Source of the DNA: Glandiceps talaboti
Lineage: Eukaryota > Hemichordata > Enteropneusta > Spengelidae
DNA: 64,000 nt
Reading direction: 5' to 3'
Assembly (NCBI RefSeq): GCF_964340395.1
Contig: NC_135558.1
Coordinates: forward strand, 21,999,564-22,063,563
Shown here: positions 52,901-64,000 of the stretch, in pieces
Position numbering within the stretch: position 1 is the first letter of the stretch
Layout: each line of letters opens with the position of its first letter
The notes under the pieces: generated by a model
The model's input: only the letters and a program-made list of their open reading frames with translations
Databases searched by the model: none
Told to the model about the DNA's origin: nothing
Translations under genes and position numbers: made by a program

Positions 52901-54154
52901 TATTCGTCATCATATGGGTAATGTATTAACTCGTTTACACGCAGTGTAGCCTTAAATGGGCCTCCTACTACTCATCATTTCAATTAAATGAACGAATCCT
53001 TAATGCAGCCTAGGTCTTCGCAGCCTTGATTCCAAAATAATATTCATGAAATTGAAAGAAAAAAGGTTAATGGGAAATATTAATTGATAAGAAACATTTG
53101 GGAAAGGCGAATCACGGGGTTTGTCTTGTACGCAAACAACTTCATGAAATGGATAAATACAAAATTATATACACCTGAAAAAATCTTGAAAAAATTTAAA
53201 TTAGAGAAATCACAATGTGAATGGTCATTACGAATAGTTTGAACTGGAATGTCATTTACTGCGTTTAAGGCAGCGTATGTAGACAATGACATTGTAATAT
53301 ATTGTGTATGTTTGCATAAAACGACAAAGGTGACAAATTATGGCAATATGGCAGTACAATAGATTCCTAAATATGTCATGAACGAGCAAAATTGCATCTA
53401 AAGCACATCAGAATAGAGAATGAAACTTTTCATTGTAAATTCGTACAATTTGTGTACAACTACATAAAGCAGGATAGAGATGATCATGTGTATATGCTAA
53501 CGGCGTGTATTTTATTTACGGTTACATTGTACTATATCATAACCCGCACAAAGACGTTTATCCACAACGGTGGACAACCTCTCAGACCAAATGCACAAAC
53601 GTCCAAAAAGTGGTTGTAATATTTTAGTATATGTCGTGTGAACATTTATATGATGCAGTCTACGTATATATACTCTATGTATATTGTTGTCAATGTTCCG
53701 TTTCATATTCCCTCCAGGAATCTCCTTTCTCACTACACTTTTAAAGTGGCTCGTTTTAATTTTACTCAAAGGAAAAATTCGTTTTTACCTAGGACCTTCA
53801 GTTTTATCAATACCTTGCAAAACGTTGACATGTTGTCTCGGTAATTTTACAAAAAATTATGAGCATTTGTAAATGGGGTAATCCGGTATAAATAAATAAA
53901 TACATACATAAGTAATTAAATAGATAAATAAAAAAATAACAAGATAAATGATGAGAAATGTATATTGACTTTTCTACTTGATATTGACTTTTCTACTTTT
54001 CTATTAGTACAGGTTCCATTGCGTAAATGTGCATCTTGGGAAAATGCTGAGGTATCACTTTGTTCTCGTATAAGCAAAGCTAAAATGAGAAGTGTTTACT
54101 GGCTAACTTTATGGTATTTCGGGTGACTCTCAAAACGCGAAATGTTGATATCTA
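49989..54154. other. No gene seen
   Basis: About 4 kb of AT-rich apparently unique sequence, with no sizeable tandem repeats. A 115-codon minus frame (51315-51662) lacks an ATG and was not called. An (AAAT)n-like stretch lies at ~53890-53935. Confidence 0.45.
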
Positions 54155-54205
<51 letters not shown>

Positions 54206-54206
54206 G
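54155..54206. repeat. (TGTC)n microsatellite
   Basis: About 13 TGTC units. Its flanks do not match the 46-kb element. Confidence 0.97.
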
Positions 54207-56241
54207 CCTCCTTTCGAGATATCAGTTTTAGAAGTCAATCTATCAACACAAATTGGCATGACCTGCTTAATTAGTGAAATCTTATTTCAATTTTCCTTTT
54301 TACTCAGAATATATTCATATTTACAAATTAATACATATCTTCAATGTCTTCATAATTTTGTCGAACGTGGTACATATATTGGTGATGTTGAGATACGTTT
54401 AATCTAGATAAAATAGTTGAAGCAGTTAGACTAATTAATAATATAGCAATTTCAAGATATATCTTCTACGATAGCTCGGAATTCCCCTAATTTGTTTGGA
54501 TGTATTGTCGATACCATGATAGTATCGTAGTTAGTATCAGAGGATATACGTTATCTACATTCTGTAAATTGACTTTGGCCAAAGTAGACACTCTGTCACT
54601 TAACGTTTGAAACAGTAAACAGAGACGGGCACATATGCTATATATATCTAAGAGGAAAATTATCAATATATTAAAAAGATAAAATGTCTCAACATCTGAA
54701 CTATTATTATTTATATATATGTTTGATTTAGTCTTAAGAAGGAACTTATACCTATTAATTTTACAGGAGTACTTGTAAAACTGTATAGTTGTCTTCAAAT
54801 ATAAATGAAGAAACTGACGTTGTTCATTGTTATACCTAGTTTACTCAGCATGTCCCTAGAATGACATCTTTTCTATATTTTAATGTGAGAGTTATTAGCC
54901 AGATGCAGAGGATCTAAGCAAACAATTAGAACACTCTTTTCAAACGAAAGGAATGTTGCCCATTTTGTCTGTTACAAAATAATGATAATTATATATCTCG
55001 ATCTATGGACAATATAGAAATTGGTCGACTTTCACGTGAGCACGTTCATTTAGAATATTATATTTAGTTAACGCACATATTTCTATTAATCATGAATCGT
55101 CATAAGGCATATTTCAGAAGTACCAAGTTTAAGAATTTAGAGTTTAAACCACAGCTAGTGCAGACCTGGAATGACATAGCGTCACATTACTTTTACAAAA
55201 TGCCGTCTCTGCTCTCAGTGGTTATTTATCTTTCTCCATGGAAAGCAAACATGTGCCCTTTTTACCCTATTTGTTGCTGCCACAATATTAATCGTTAACA
55301 ACCTCGTCGATCATTAGCACTTGTCTCAATCTGTTGTTGTTGTTGTTGTTGTTGTTGTTCGTTGTGACCAGTTTGTAGCCACACTTAAAACGTCACACAT
55401 GTAAAACGTGTGCTGTGTTCAGAAAAAAAACACATTTAAGGCTATGTATCACAAACGATAAACATTGACTTAAATATTGTCATTTTGAACACCACCAAAT
55501 CTTGCGGAAGAAATAATACAAAACGGAAGACTGTGTATTTCTTTAGCATTAACTGGTTGACGTATACCAGTGAAAATCCCACATTCTACAAATCAATGTA
55601 ATCCACAGGGAATCAATAGATTGTCTCGTACGTGCAGTAAGTTAATCCCGAAAAAGACTTCAACTCCATCCTCGGCTAAGTGGATCAGTTATGAACTAAC
55701 TTGATAGCTTCCCAGTGCGTTTGTGTTTAAACCGATTGATGTCATGACTACTTTTCATCTATGGACAAGTTCATTTAAATAGTAACCCACAGAAGAACGG
55801 ACTAATGAAGTGGGATCGTCTTTCCTAATGTATAAATGTTGCTAACGTTGATCGATTTACAGTTTATGCTAACACGTTTCATCTAGTCATCCTTCTGGTG
55901 CCTCGTCTATAATTTACTAAACTTCACAGACTGACATCTTACCACTTCAAGCTACTGAAATGCCTTCCTACTTAGTTGTGTGTATGGCTGTTTACATAAT
56001 CAAAGGACGAAATAAAACCTAGTTAGCTTTATGCAATGCAGTAGACAAGCCCCGAGAATAAACTCTCTCCAAGGTATACATCATTTTTGTTTGGCAAGGA
56101 GAATTTAAATTTTAAAATACTTGATCAGTGACTATTGGATGGAGCTCAGACAAATAACATCTTCCCAAATTACTCCGCCTTGTTTAAGCGATTACTTTGT
56201 CAACTTTACATAACTATTTATTCTTGCTGTGGTAAGGAGAC
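54207..56241. other. No gene seen; (TGT)n
   Basis: (TGT)n at 55332-55359. Otherwise AT-rich with no supportable feature. Confidence 0.45.
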
Positions 56242-56395
56242 GTAAATGTATCCTACAATTATCTCTATATGTACCAACATTACACAACTGAGATGTAAAT
56301 GTATCTTACGCTTATCTCTATATGTTACAACGTTACATAACTGAGATGTAAATGTGTCTTACGCTTATCTCTATATGTACCATCTTGATTAAAAT
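56242..56395. repeat. 53-bp minisatellite, three copies
   Basis: GTAAATGTATCTTACGCTTA, then TCTCTATATGT, recurs at 56242, 56295 and 56348, exactly 53 bp apart. Confidence 0.93.
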
Positions 56396-56483
56396 TGTGA
56401 CAATTGTACTTACAACCTATTCCTTTCATCAATAAGTCAACCTTTAATCAACACATTAATCAAAAATGGCTCTCGAAGAAAGA

Positions 56484-56552
56484 CAAACAAACAAACAAAC
56501 AAACAAACGCGCGCATGCACGCACGCACGCACACACACACACACACACACAC
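56484..56552. repeat. (AAAC)n, (GCAC)n and (AC)n compound microsatellite
   Basis: AAAC units to ~56509, then GCGC/GCAC and AC runs. Confidence 0.95.
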
Positions 56553-58572
56553 ATACACACTGAATGCTGTCTGTCCAATCATAGCAAGTTCATCTAGTCA
56601 TTAGTAATAAAGTAAGCTCATAGTATAATCTAAAACATTTTGTTGTCAAAGTAGTATTTTACCTGAATAATTTGACCTACCTTCATAGAAAATATTGTTT
56701 GGACGAATTAAGTTTTGTAATAAGTTAAAATTAAGGCTATATATTGGGATATCAGTCAATTGTCTACGATTAATACGTCTTGTATTTGCTGTGGTCAAGA
56801 CTCACAATATTACAAATAATGAAAAGCAACCAGAAGTCGATACAGCTTACATTTTTAAATTCATGACAAGCATACAATCCCATACATAGTCAGGACTTTG
56901 AGCTTGAGTAATCTTTCTTTCTCAGGGTGCTTTACAGCTAAAGTCACAGAGAATTAAACTATTCGCAACTGCCACTTGCAATTCCATCGTTAATAACAGC
57001 ATTTTACATTAAAGAAACATTTATCTTGTGAACGAGTAGTATCCTGCTTTGTCTAGCTATGACGTGTGTTCCACATAATAATATAACGAATCCTTAGCTA
57101 GTTTCTTCTTGTACGCTTATTAAGTAAGTTCATAACGTCACTGTAAACTTTGAATCTATCACAATCGTATTTCTAGAGTGCAACATAACTGACATCTTTG
57201 GGTAACTGTCAGAGTTCGTTCTAACATCCTTATCAACCTTTGACTTGTCTTTAATATTCTCAGCGAATAACTAATTCTACAATGAAAGTAATTTCCATTA
57301 CGAATATGTCAGCAATGAGATACGTATATTACACACTTCCATTTTTCGATTTGATTATCAATTTAAAAGAATATTGTCTAAAAATAATTTAAAATTAAAC
57401 CCAATCGTCTCTCTTCTTTCGTCGATTTGAATCAATTTCAGTTAATTAATGAAAGAACAAATACACAGACACAAAATTTAATTTTCACAAACGTTAAAGT
57501 CACGTGTCATTTAAAATGGGCCTTTAACAGTTGACGAACGAAACCTGGTCACATTTCATAATGAATAGTGCAAATTATAGAACCTTACTATATAATGGAA
57601 ATGCTAAAAATGGGCGCGCCCGTAATATAGTACACTGTATGTTTAATATTTTATCTGCGTATTGCCAAACAGTTGACAAGTAGTGAAAATACCTATGCGA
57701 GATAGTAATCAAAGAAGCTGCGGAAAGCTGAGGTAATATTACTTGGTTATGTTTCTTGCCCAACAGAAATGACGAATCAGTAAACAGACAGCTGCAAATG
57801 GCTTCAGTCGATGTAGTACAATTCTATAACATTTAGCGTATATACTATTTATAGGATTTTTATCATATCAAAAAATTTACCGTTAAAATGTTTCAAGAAT
57901 CCCATCAAGATATAAACTTAAGAATTGAATGGATAAAGTTCCAAAGTGCCATCGTCCTTGATCTATGAATTCAGATAATTAGAAATGCTGTACACAATAT
58001 ATTCCTTTAAGTGACAATCTGTAACACGATCACTAAGGCCTTGTCTAAGGACTTTAATACTAACTGAAAAAATTGATTGATTTCAGCCGTGTATTGACAG
58101 TTACACCCTCAGATCTGACCATGTAAGACTTTAGAAATGTATTACTGTCGACATTCTTTATACAGTTTTCTGAGTATTAATATGTCGTACACATTTATGC
58201 TTCCCAGTTTATAGTTTTATGCATTTATTGACTGTGTTGATATGATTATAAAAGGAAACCGACTAGACGAATGATTGTAATATGTCAAGGGACACAATAT
58301 CCTGTCAAATCAAATGATATATGCTTATAACATATTGATAGATATTGATCGATGACAACGTATGGGAATAACCTTGTTATTTTCCAGACAACAGTTTTCT
58401 CTTGCGAGATCTATAGCCGAGGATTTCCATAATACATTAGCAAGCAAATAAAATCATCAATGTTGTCAAAACATTAGTGTACACAATCATCTGCATATTA
58501 CCTGAGCAATACATCACAACCAAGTCTTACATCACGAACGACATTTGGCTCGGTATCAACATTTTGACTGCA
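56553..58572. other. No gene seen
   Basis: AT-rich unique-looking sequence. Confidence 0.45.
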
Positions 58573-58844
58573 CAAGACAGACAGAAAGACAGACAGGCAG
58601 ACAGCAGGCAGGAAGGCAGGAAGACAAACACATATAGATAGGCATACAGAGACAGACAGACAGAGTCAGCAACAGATACAAAAGCACACATACATACATA
58701 CATACATACATACATACATACATACATACATACATACTTATTGAAATAAGTGAGAGAAAACGATGAGGTAATAACGACGAGGAATGATGGAACAAAGATA
58801 CATATATCGGGACATCTAGAGAACAGACAGACAGACAGACAGGC

Positions 58845-58880
<36 letters not shown>
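58573..58880. repeat. Cluster of (CAGA)n, (CAGG)n and (CATA)n microsatellites
   Basis: CAGA/CAGG-rich stretch at 58573-58665, (CATA)n at 58688-58738 and (CAGA)n at 58824-58880, with ~85 bp of unique sequence before the last. Confidence 0.96.
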
Positions 58881-58883
<3 letters not shown>

Positions 58884-61283
58884 TGAAAAAAGAGATGAAA
58901 GAGTAACAATAAGACATGAGAGATTACTAGTGATATATGTTTCAATGGGGAATTTGGTCTCAATGACTTGTAGGCAATAAACATTTTGTGAATTCCCGAT
59001 AGAGTTTTACTGAAAATGTTAAAGTGAGAACTTATTGTGATGACCAAGGTTTCGCTAGTTTATATTTCGGCGTTTAATTCAGATGGCCTGAATTTATCAC
59101 ATACAATCCCTACCCTCCTCAAACCTCATTGATTTTACTAAATAAATGGAAATAAGGAATTTAATAGTAGACTACGGAAATCGGAATTTCCACATATGTA
59201 AGTTTTCATAAATGTTCCGTATGACATGAATTTCTAACAAAGGAAATATAAAGTCATTAAGGTTTGTTTAATACAAGTATTTCCGGTAATTAAAATAATG
59301 TAATGTCACCATAAATATAGCGACTGTAAACCTGACAGATATTGTCCAAGATAATACAAATAGTTATATTTGACGTATTGCATTAACATATTTGCTGATT
59401 TATAACGGTGCTGTTTGTGTTTCTCTTTGCACAGATAGCGATTATCAAATGTGTGAGGATTGTAATCAATTTCTTTTCAAAATATTTGGTTAATGAGGAT
59501 ATGAGACAAAGTGATAAAATGAGAAATGTTTCTGAGTCATTTCCTTTTAATTTCTTTATTATAAATGATATATAAACATTTTTCACTCCGTCAATATTGA
59601 ATACTTGCACCGAGTCATAAAACTACCTTCGAAAGTACAAATTTGCAAACTCACATTTACTTGTCTAGTACACATGGATAAATGAATGCTCTTTTAGAGT
59701 TGTGCGAGTGTGATTGATTCAAGAAAGTCATCCATTAGTCTTCGAATCGGCGAAAGCTACATAAAATGAATTATTTGATTTAAACATTCAATATCTTGAT
59801 ATGCAAATGACTACGCTGCGTGATCGATAACGTAAGGCAGATAAATCTAGGTCTTGAATATTCATCTTTTTAATTTTAACATGAACATTCCCACATACGG
59901 GACATACGGGACCAAATACAATGAATTAATCGACTAATGTAACACGTTTAAATCTTCATGTTGAAACGCTCTAAAAGTTGTGTTGGCACGCAACCGATCA
60001 CAAAATGGAAAACTTGAACGGCTGTAAAGTACACTTTCCATATTACATTTAAATCACATTATTTTATAAAGACAATATATTTATGCAGTGTTTTGAGAAC
60101 ATGTCACGACCAGGACATAGGAAATGTACATGACATTGTATGTTCTCAAAATTTCCATGTTCAGACAGGACGTTTTTTGCCATCATTAGATGTCAACAGA
60201 ATAACCAATATCAGAAGGCTATTTTGTCACATTGAAGCTACACAACTGAAGACTAGTGACAAGGCATCAACAGATTATGTAATATTAATCAGTGAATTAA
60301 TATCACCGACATACAGGGTGTCTTCGTCATATCAAGTATTGCTATTTTGCATGTAAACAACATGTCCTAATCTAAGACAAAAGCCTTCGGGCTACTAAAA
60401 AGTTTATCTTAGTGCTGCAATCATGATTATCCTGGTTTCACACAATTTACCTAGGTAAAGACACCCAGCCGAACAAGTGAAAGACACTCATCTCTTTGTA
60501 ATAAGTAACCTGTGATAGGATAGTACGCTTGAATAGTGCATGTTAATTGATGGTACTGCCTAAGGCCAAGAGGCTGTTTATCTCTGTCCCTTTTCTGACG
60601 TCGTATGCATTATGTTTCCAGGGAACGTTCGTGATCTAAATTTATGATGAAGTGCGCAAAACTGTACGTGCAGCCCAACAATTATCCGACAGTGTACTTA
60701 ACAAGGTAAGCCTCCCGTGGAAAAATGCGATAGCTTTAACGTCGTTTGCATTTATGGGCCATAATTTACGACAGAACATATGGAGATGTCTTGGCTAAAT
60801 AATGAGTGTATTCAACAAATAATTACATCATGGTATGGGAGTAAATATTACACTCTACGGGCAAAAGAAATGGGATTCAAGAAACGTTGTAAATTGACAC
60901 ACGCTTTAAACCATAACTATTGGAAACCTGCTGTTTGTTTGTTTAGGTCATTATTAGCAGATGTATAGATGTATTATATGGACATAGTATTAACGTTGCA
61001 ATCAACTGTACTGTCTGGCATGGACGATATGAACATTAGTGAATGTTTGATTATGTTTGCTATATTTCCGGTTTTAACGCTTGACATTAAGCATGGAGGA
61101 AACGCAATTCATGACAAACCATATTTAGCGTAAGGATGTTAAAATATAATGTATAGTTGGAAAAAAACCCGACTTCATTTCAGAAAACAGCTTGCAAATA
61201 TGTGAGTGATAACATGGAAGGACAGGGGTTGATATAATTCAATTGAGTAAAACGTGGTTCAATATCGCCAGAATATATCTTAC
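58881..61283. other. No gene called; probable intron in its right part
   Basis: AT-rich. If the exon at 61284-61511 is real, sequence immediately left of 61284 is its downstream intron. An 87-codon plus frame at 60093-60356 lacks an initiating ATG and was not called. No matching next exon was found. Confidence 0.4.
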
Positions 61284-61511
61284 CAGCAAGATCCTAGTGG
61301 AGGGTCAGATCGAACAGCCCTTAGGGGTTCCTTGGCTCTCGGTGTCTTTCGTATCGGTCTCGTAGTCTTTACTCTTCTCAAAGTAGTCGGAGATGTCTCA
61401 GGCTCCTCGTCGATTTCATCAAGATTAAACAGTGAGCCTCCAAACACATTCTTGTATCGGCGAAATACCCCGGTCATATTCTCGTTCAACACTGGTGACC
61501 TTGTTATTGAA
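61284..61511 (-). CDS. Probable internal exon, charged Ser/Thr/Pro-rich protein
   Basis: The most convincing coding exon in the window. On the minus strand, an acceptor (GTGTTTGTAG, AG at 61513-61512) opens a 228-nt exon that closes at a strong donor, CTTGCTG|GTAAGATAT, after 61284. The single open frame reads SITRSPVLNENMTGVFRRYK, then NVFGGSLFNLDEIDEEPETS, then PTTLRRVKTTRPIRKTPRAK, then EPLRAVRSDPPLGSC. It is rich in Arg/Lys and Glu/Asp with several SP/TP sites (TSP, KTP), as in disordered regions of nuclear or cytoskeletal regulators phosphorylated by proline-directed kinases. GC content is clearly above the flanks, and the length of 76 codons is typical of an internal exon. The protein family was not recognised. 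The opposite strand is also open, but its product has no such composition. Confidence 0.6.
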
Positions 61512-62132
61512 CTACAAACACGTACGTATCCAATGTACAACAGAGTATTTTAGTCCATAAACTGGAGCATGCAGCTTTCTGCACACTTTGCCGTGGTTTC
61601 TGATCAACACAGGAACAATGATGTATGGTTGCTGGGTAGCTGTGGAAACACAACTCAAATCAAGCCAGCAAGTACGTACGTCGAACGGAATACATGAATG
61701 GCGCTGTTCAGTAATAATGATGTCAATACCCCACGCAAGGTTTGTTGCACTGACGTTTGTTATTTTTATCTGCCTATGCGGCTTCTAACTCAAATTGTCT
61801 AGTGTGGCTGGAGTTTGATGAAATTATGTAGTATTCTGAATTGATAATGTAGTTATTAATGGAGAATTTCAAATTTCATATTTTAATTCCAAGTGTCGAA
61901 TCGGTGTTTTGGCTGATTGTACGAGGTACATACGGCATTAAATCAATTTTAAGTTTAACACAAATATAAAACACAATACAGATATATCACACACCTTTGT
62001 CCGTTTCATTATATCGTCAGCGGGTAGCAAAGCTTAATTTATTTCTTAACTTCCTGTATCATGTAATGTCGACAGCTGTTATGAATTCAGTAAACGTAGT
62101 CTGAGGACATATAAATAGCAAACAGGTCATGT
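61512..62132. other. Probable intron; ambiguous splice-like sites
   Basis: A good minus-strand acceptor-like sequence (GTTGTGTTTCCACAG, AG at ~61639) has no matching donor. On the plus strand TCTGATCAACACAG and CCAGCAA|GTACGT (61611-61672) could frame a ~60-nt exon. The two readings conflict and neither is called. Confidence 0.35.
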
Positions 62133-64000
62133 ACAGTGTGTGTATCACTAAACACATCCAAATAATGCTACCGTGTGTGTATCACTTAACACATCCAAAT
62201 AGTACTACAGTGTGTGTATCACTAAACACATCCAAATAATGCTACAGTGTGTGTATCACTAAACACATCCAAATAATGCTACGGTGTGTGTATCACTAAA
62301 CACATCCAAATAATGCTACAGTGTGTGTATCACTAAACACATCCAAATAATGCTACAGTGTGTGTATCACTAAACACATCCAAATAGTACTACAGTGTGT
62401 GTATCACTTAACACATCCAAATAGTACTACAGTGAGTGTATCACTAAACACATCCAAATAGTACTACAGTGTGTGTATCACTAAACACATCCAAATAATG
62501 CTACCGTGTGTGTATCACTAAACACATCCAAATAATGCTACGGTGTGTGTATCACTAAACACATCCAAATAGTACTACAGTGTGTGTATCACTTAACACA
62601 TCCAAATAGTGCTACAGTGTGTGTATCACTAAACACATCCAAATAGTACTACAGTGTGTGTATCACTAAACACATCCAAATAATGCTACAGTGTGTGTAT
62701 CACTTAACACATCCAAATAGTACTACAGTGTGTGTATCACTAAACACATCCAAATAATGCTACCGTGTGTGTATCACTTAACACATCCAAATAGTACTAC
62801 AGTGTGTGTATCACTAAACACATCCAAATAATGCTACCGTGTGTGTATCACTTAACACATCCAAATAGTACTACAGTGTGTGTATCACTAAACACATCCA
62901 AATAATGCTACAGTGTGTGTATCACTAAACACATCCAAATAGTACTACAGTGTGTGTATCACTAAACACATCCAAATAATGCTACGGTGTGTGTATCACT
63001 AAACACATCCAAATAATGCTACAGTGTGTGTATCACTTAACACATCCAAATAATGCTACCGTGTGTGTATCACTTAACACATCCAAATAGTACTACGGTG
63101 TGTGTATCACTAAACACATCCAAATAGTGCTACGGTGTGTGTATCACTAAACACATCCAAATAATGCTACAGTGTGTGTATCACTAAACACATCCAAATA
63201 ATGCTACAGTGTGTGTATCACTAAACACATCCAAATAATGCTACGGTGTGTGTATCACTAAACACATCCAAATAATGCTACCGTGTGTGTATCACTAAAC
63301 ACATCCAAATAATGCTACAGTGTGTGTATCACTTAACACATCCAAATAGTGCTACAGTGTGTGTATCACTTAACACATCCAAATAGTACTACGGTGTGTG
63401 TATCACTAAACACATCCAAATAGTACTACAGTGTGTGTATCACTAAACACATCCAAATAGTGCTACAGTGAGTGTATCACTAAACACATCCAAATAATGC
63501 TACGGTGTGTGTATCACTAAACACATCCAAATAATGCTACGGTGTGTGTATCACTAAACACATCCAATAGTGTGTGTATCACTAAACACATCCACATAAT
63601 GCTACGGTGTGTGTATCACTAAACACATCCAAATAGTACTACAGTGTGTGTATCACTAAACACATCCAAATAATGCTACGGTGTGTGTATCACTAAACAC
63701 ATCCAAATAGTACTACAGTGTGTGTATCACTAAACACATCCAAATAATGCTACGGTGTGTGTATCACTAAACACATCCAAATAGTACTACAGTGTGTGTA
63801 TCACTAAACACATCCACATAATGCTACAGTGTGTGTATCACTAAACACATCCAAATAGTACTACAGTGTGTGTATCACTAAACACATCCACATAATGCTA
63901 CGGTGTGTGTATCACTAAACACATCCAAATAGTACTACAGTGTGTGTATCACTAAACACATCCAAATAGTACTACAGTGTGTGTATCACTAAACACATCC
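62133..64000. repeat. 37-bp satellite-like array, continues past window end
   Basis: About 50 units of ACAGTGTGTGTATCACTAAA + CACATCCAAATAATGCT (37 bp). Main variants are AATAATGCTAC versus AATAGTACTAC, ACAG/ACGG/ACCG, and CACTTAACAC versus CACTAAACAC. One unit is shortened near 63568. From about 63590 the AATGCTACGG and AGTACTACAG types alternate regularly (74-bp dimer), and CCACATAATG is confined to the last part. Confidence 0.98.

Noticed and set aside
60093-60356. 87-codon plus frame
   Set aside because: It has no initiating ATG, no convincing splice pair and no recognisable motif.
61254-61553. 99-codon plus-strand frame
   Set aside because: It overlaps the minus-strand exon, whose splice sites and composition are far better.
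62133-64000. CRISPR-like appearance of regular repeats
   Set aside because: There are no unique spacers: units are contiguous 37-bp tandem repeats in a eukaryotic context.

Overview
The window looks like intergenic or intronic nuclear DNA from an AT-rich animal genome, probably a marine invertebrate. This rests on the very high load of micro- and minisatellites, isolated candidate exons with eukaryotic splice signals, a decayed hAT-type transposase, and hammerhead ribozymes of the kind carried by Penelope-like retroelements and animal retrozymes. There are no operons, Shine-Dalgarno sites or long uninterrupted genes. The species cannot be fixed from the sequence alone.

Coding content is sparse. 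The best coding candidate is an internal exon on the minus strand (61284-61511) with good acceptor and donor sites. Weaker candidates are a minus-strand terminal exon (6241-6440), a short plus-strand first exon (16950-17010) and a minus-strand exon with two plausible frames (21966-22111). Two isolated ATG-started ORFs (42714-43049 minus, 49698-49988 plus) are listed at low confidence. A hAT/DUF4371-type transposase fossil, broken by stops and frameshifts, lies at about 34417-35276. None of the candidate exons could be named.

Layout: 0.2-1.6 kb is a degenerate 112/130-bp repeat block ending in (AC)n; 2.7-3.1 kb is a C-rich inverted-repeat element; 8.0-8.9 kb is a 42-bp minisatellite; 9.3-9.6 kb is a 70-bp minisatellite; 10.2-10.8 kb is a 22-bp array; 14.8-15.6 kb is a cluster of ribozyme-bearing palindromes in (TA)n; 17.6-20.7 kb holds (ATGT)n and two minisatellites; 23.9-25.3 kb is a third ribozyme-type locus followed by a 37/42-bp array; 27.6-29.8 kb has three small arrays; 32.4-33.55 kb has a C-rich array, a MITE-like element and a second ribozyme palindrome; 33.9-35.6 kb may be a composite element around the hAT fossil; 36.2-39.8 kb has G-rich repeats, (AATC)n and a long polypurine tract; 46.4-48.4 kb holds two tandem copies of a nonautonomous element with 147-bp core repeats and a GTCT microsatellite; 62.1-64.0 kb is a 37-bp satellite running off the end.

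The most interesting content is a family of nonautonomous elements sharing (TA)n, an AGTGCTC...GAGCG hairpin and self-cleaving hammerhead ribozyme folds. In two loci the fold is present on both strands because the element is a near-perfect palindrome. I derived the secondary structures by hand; ribozyme activity is inferred.
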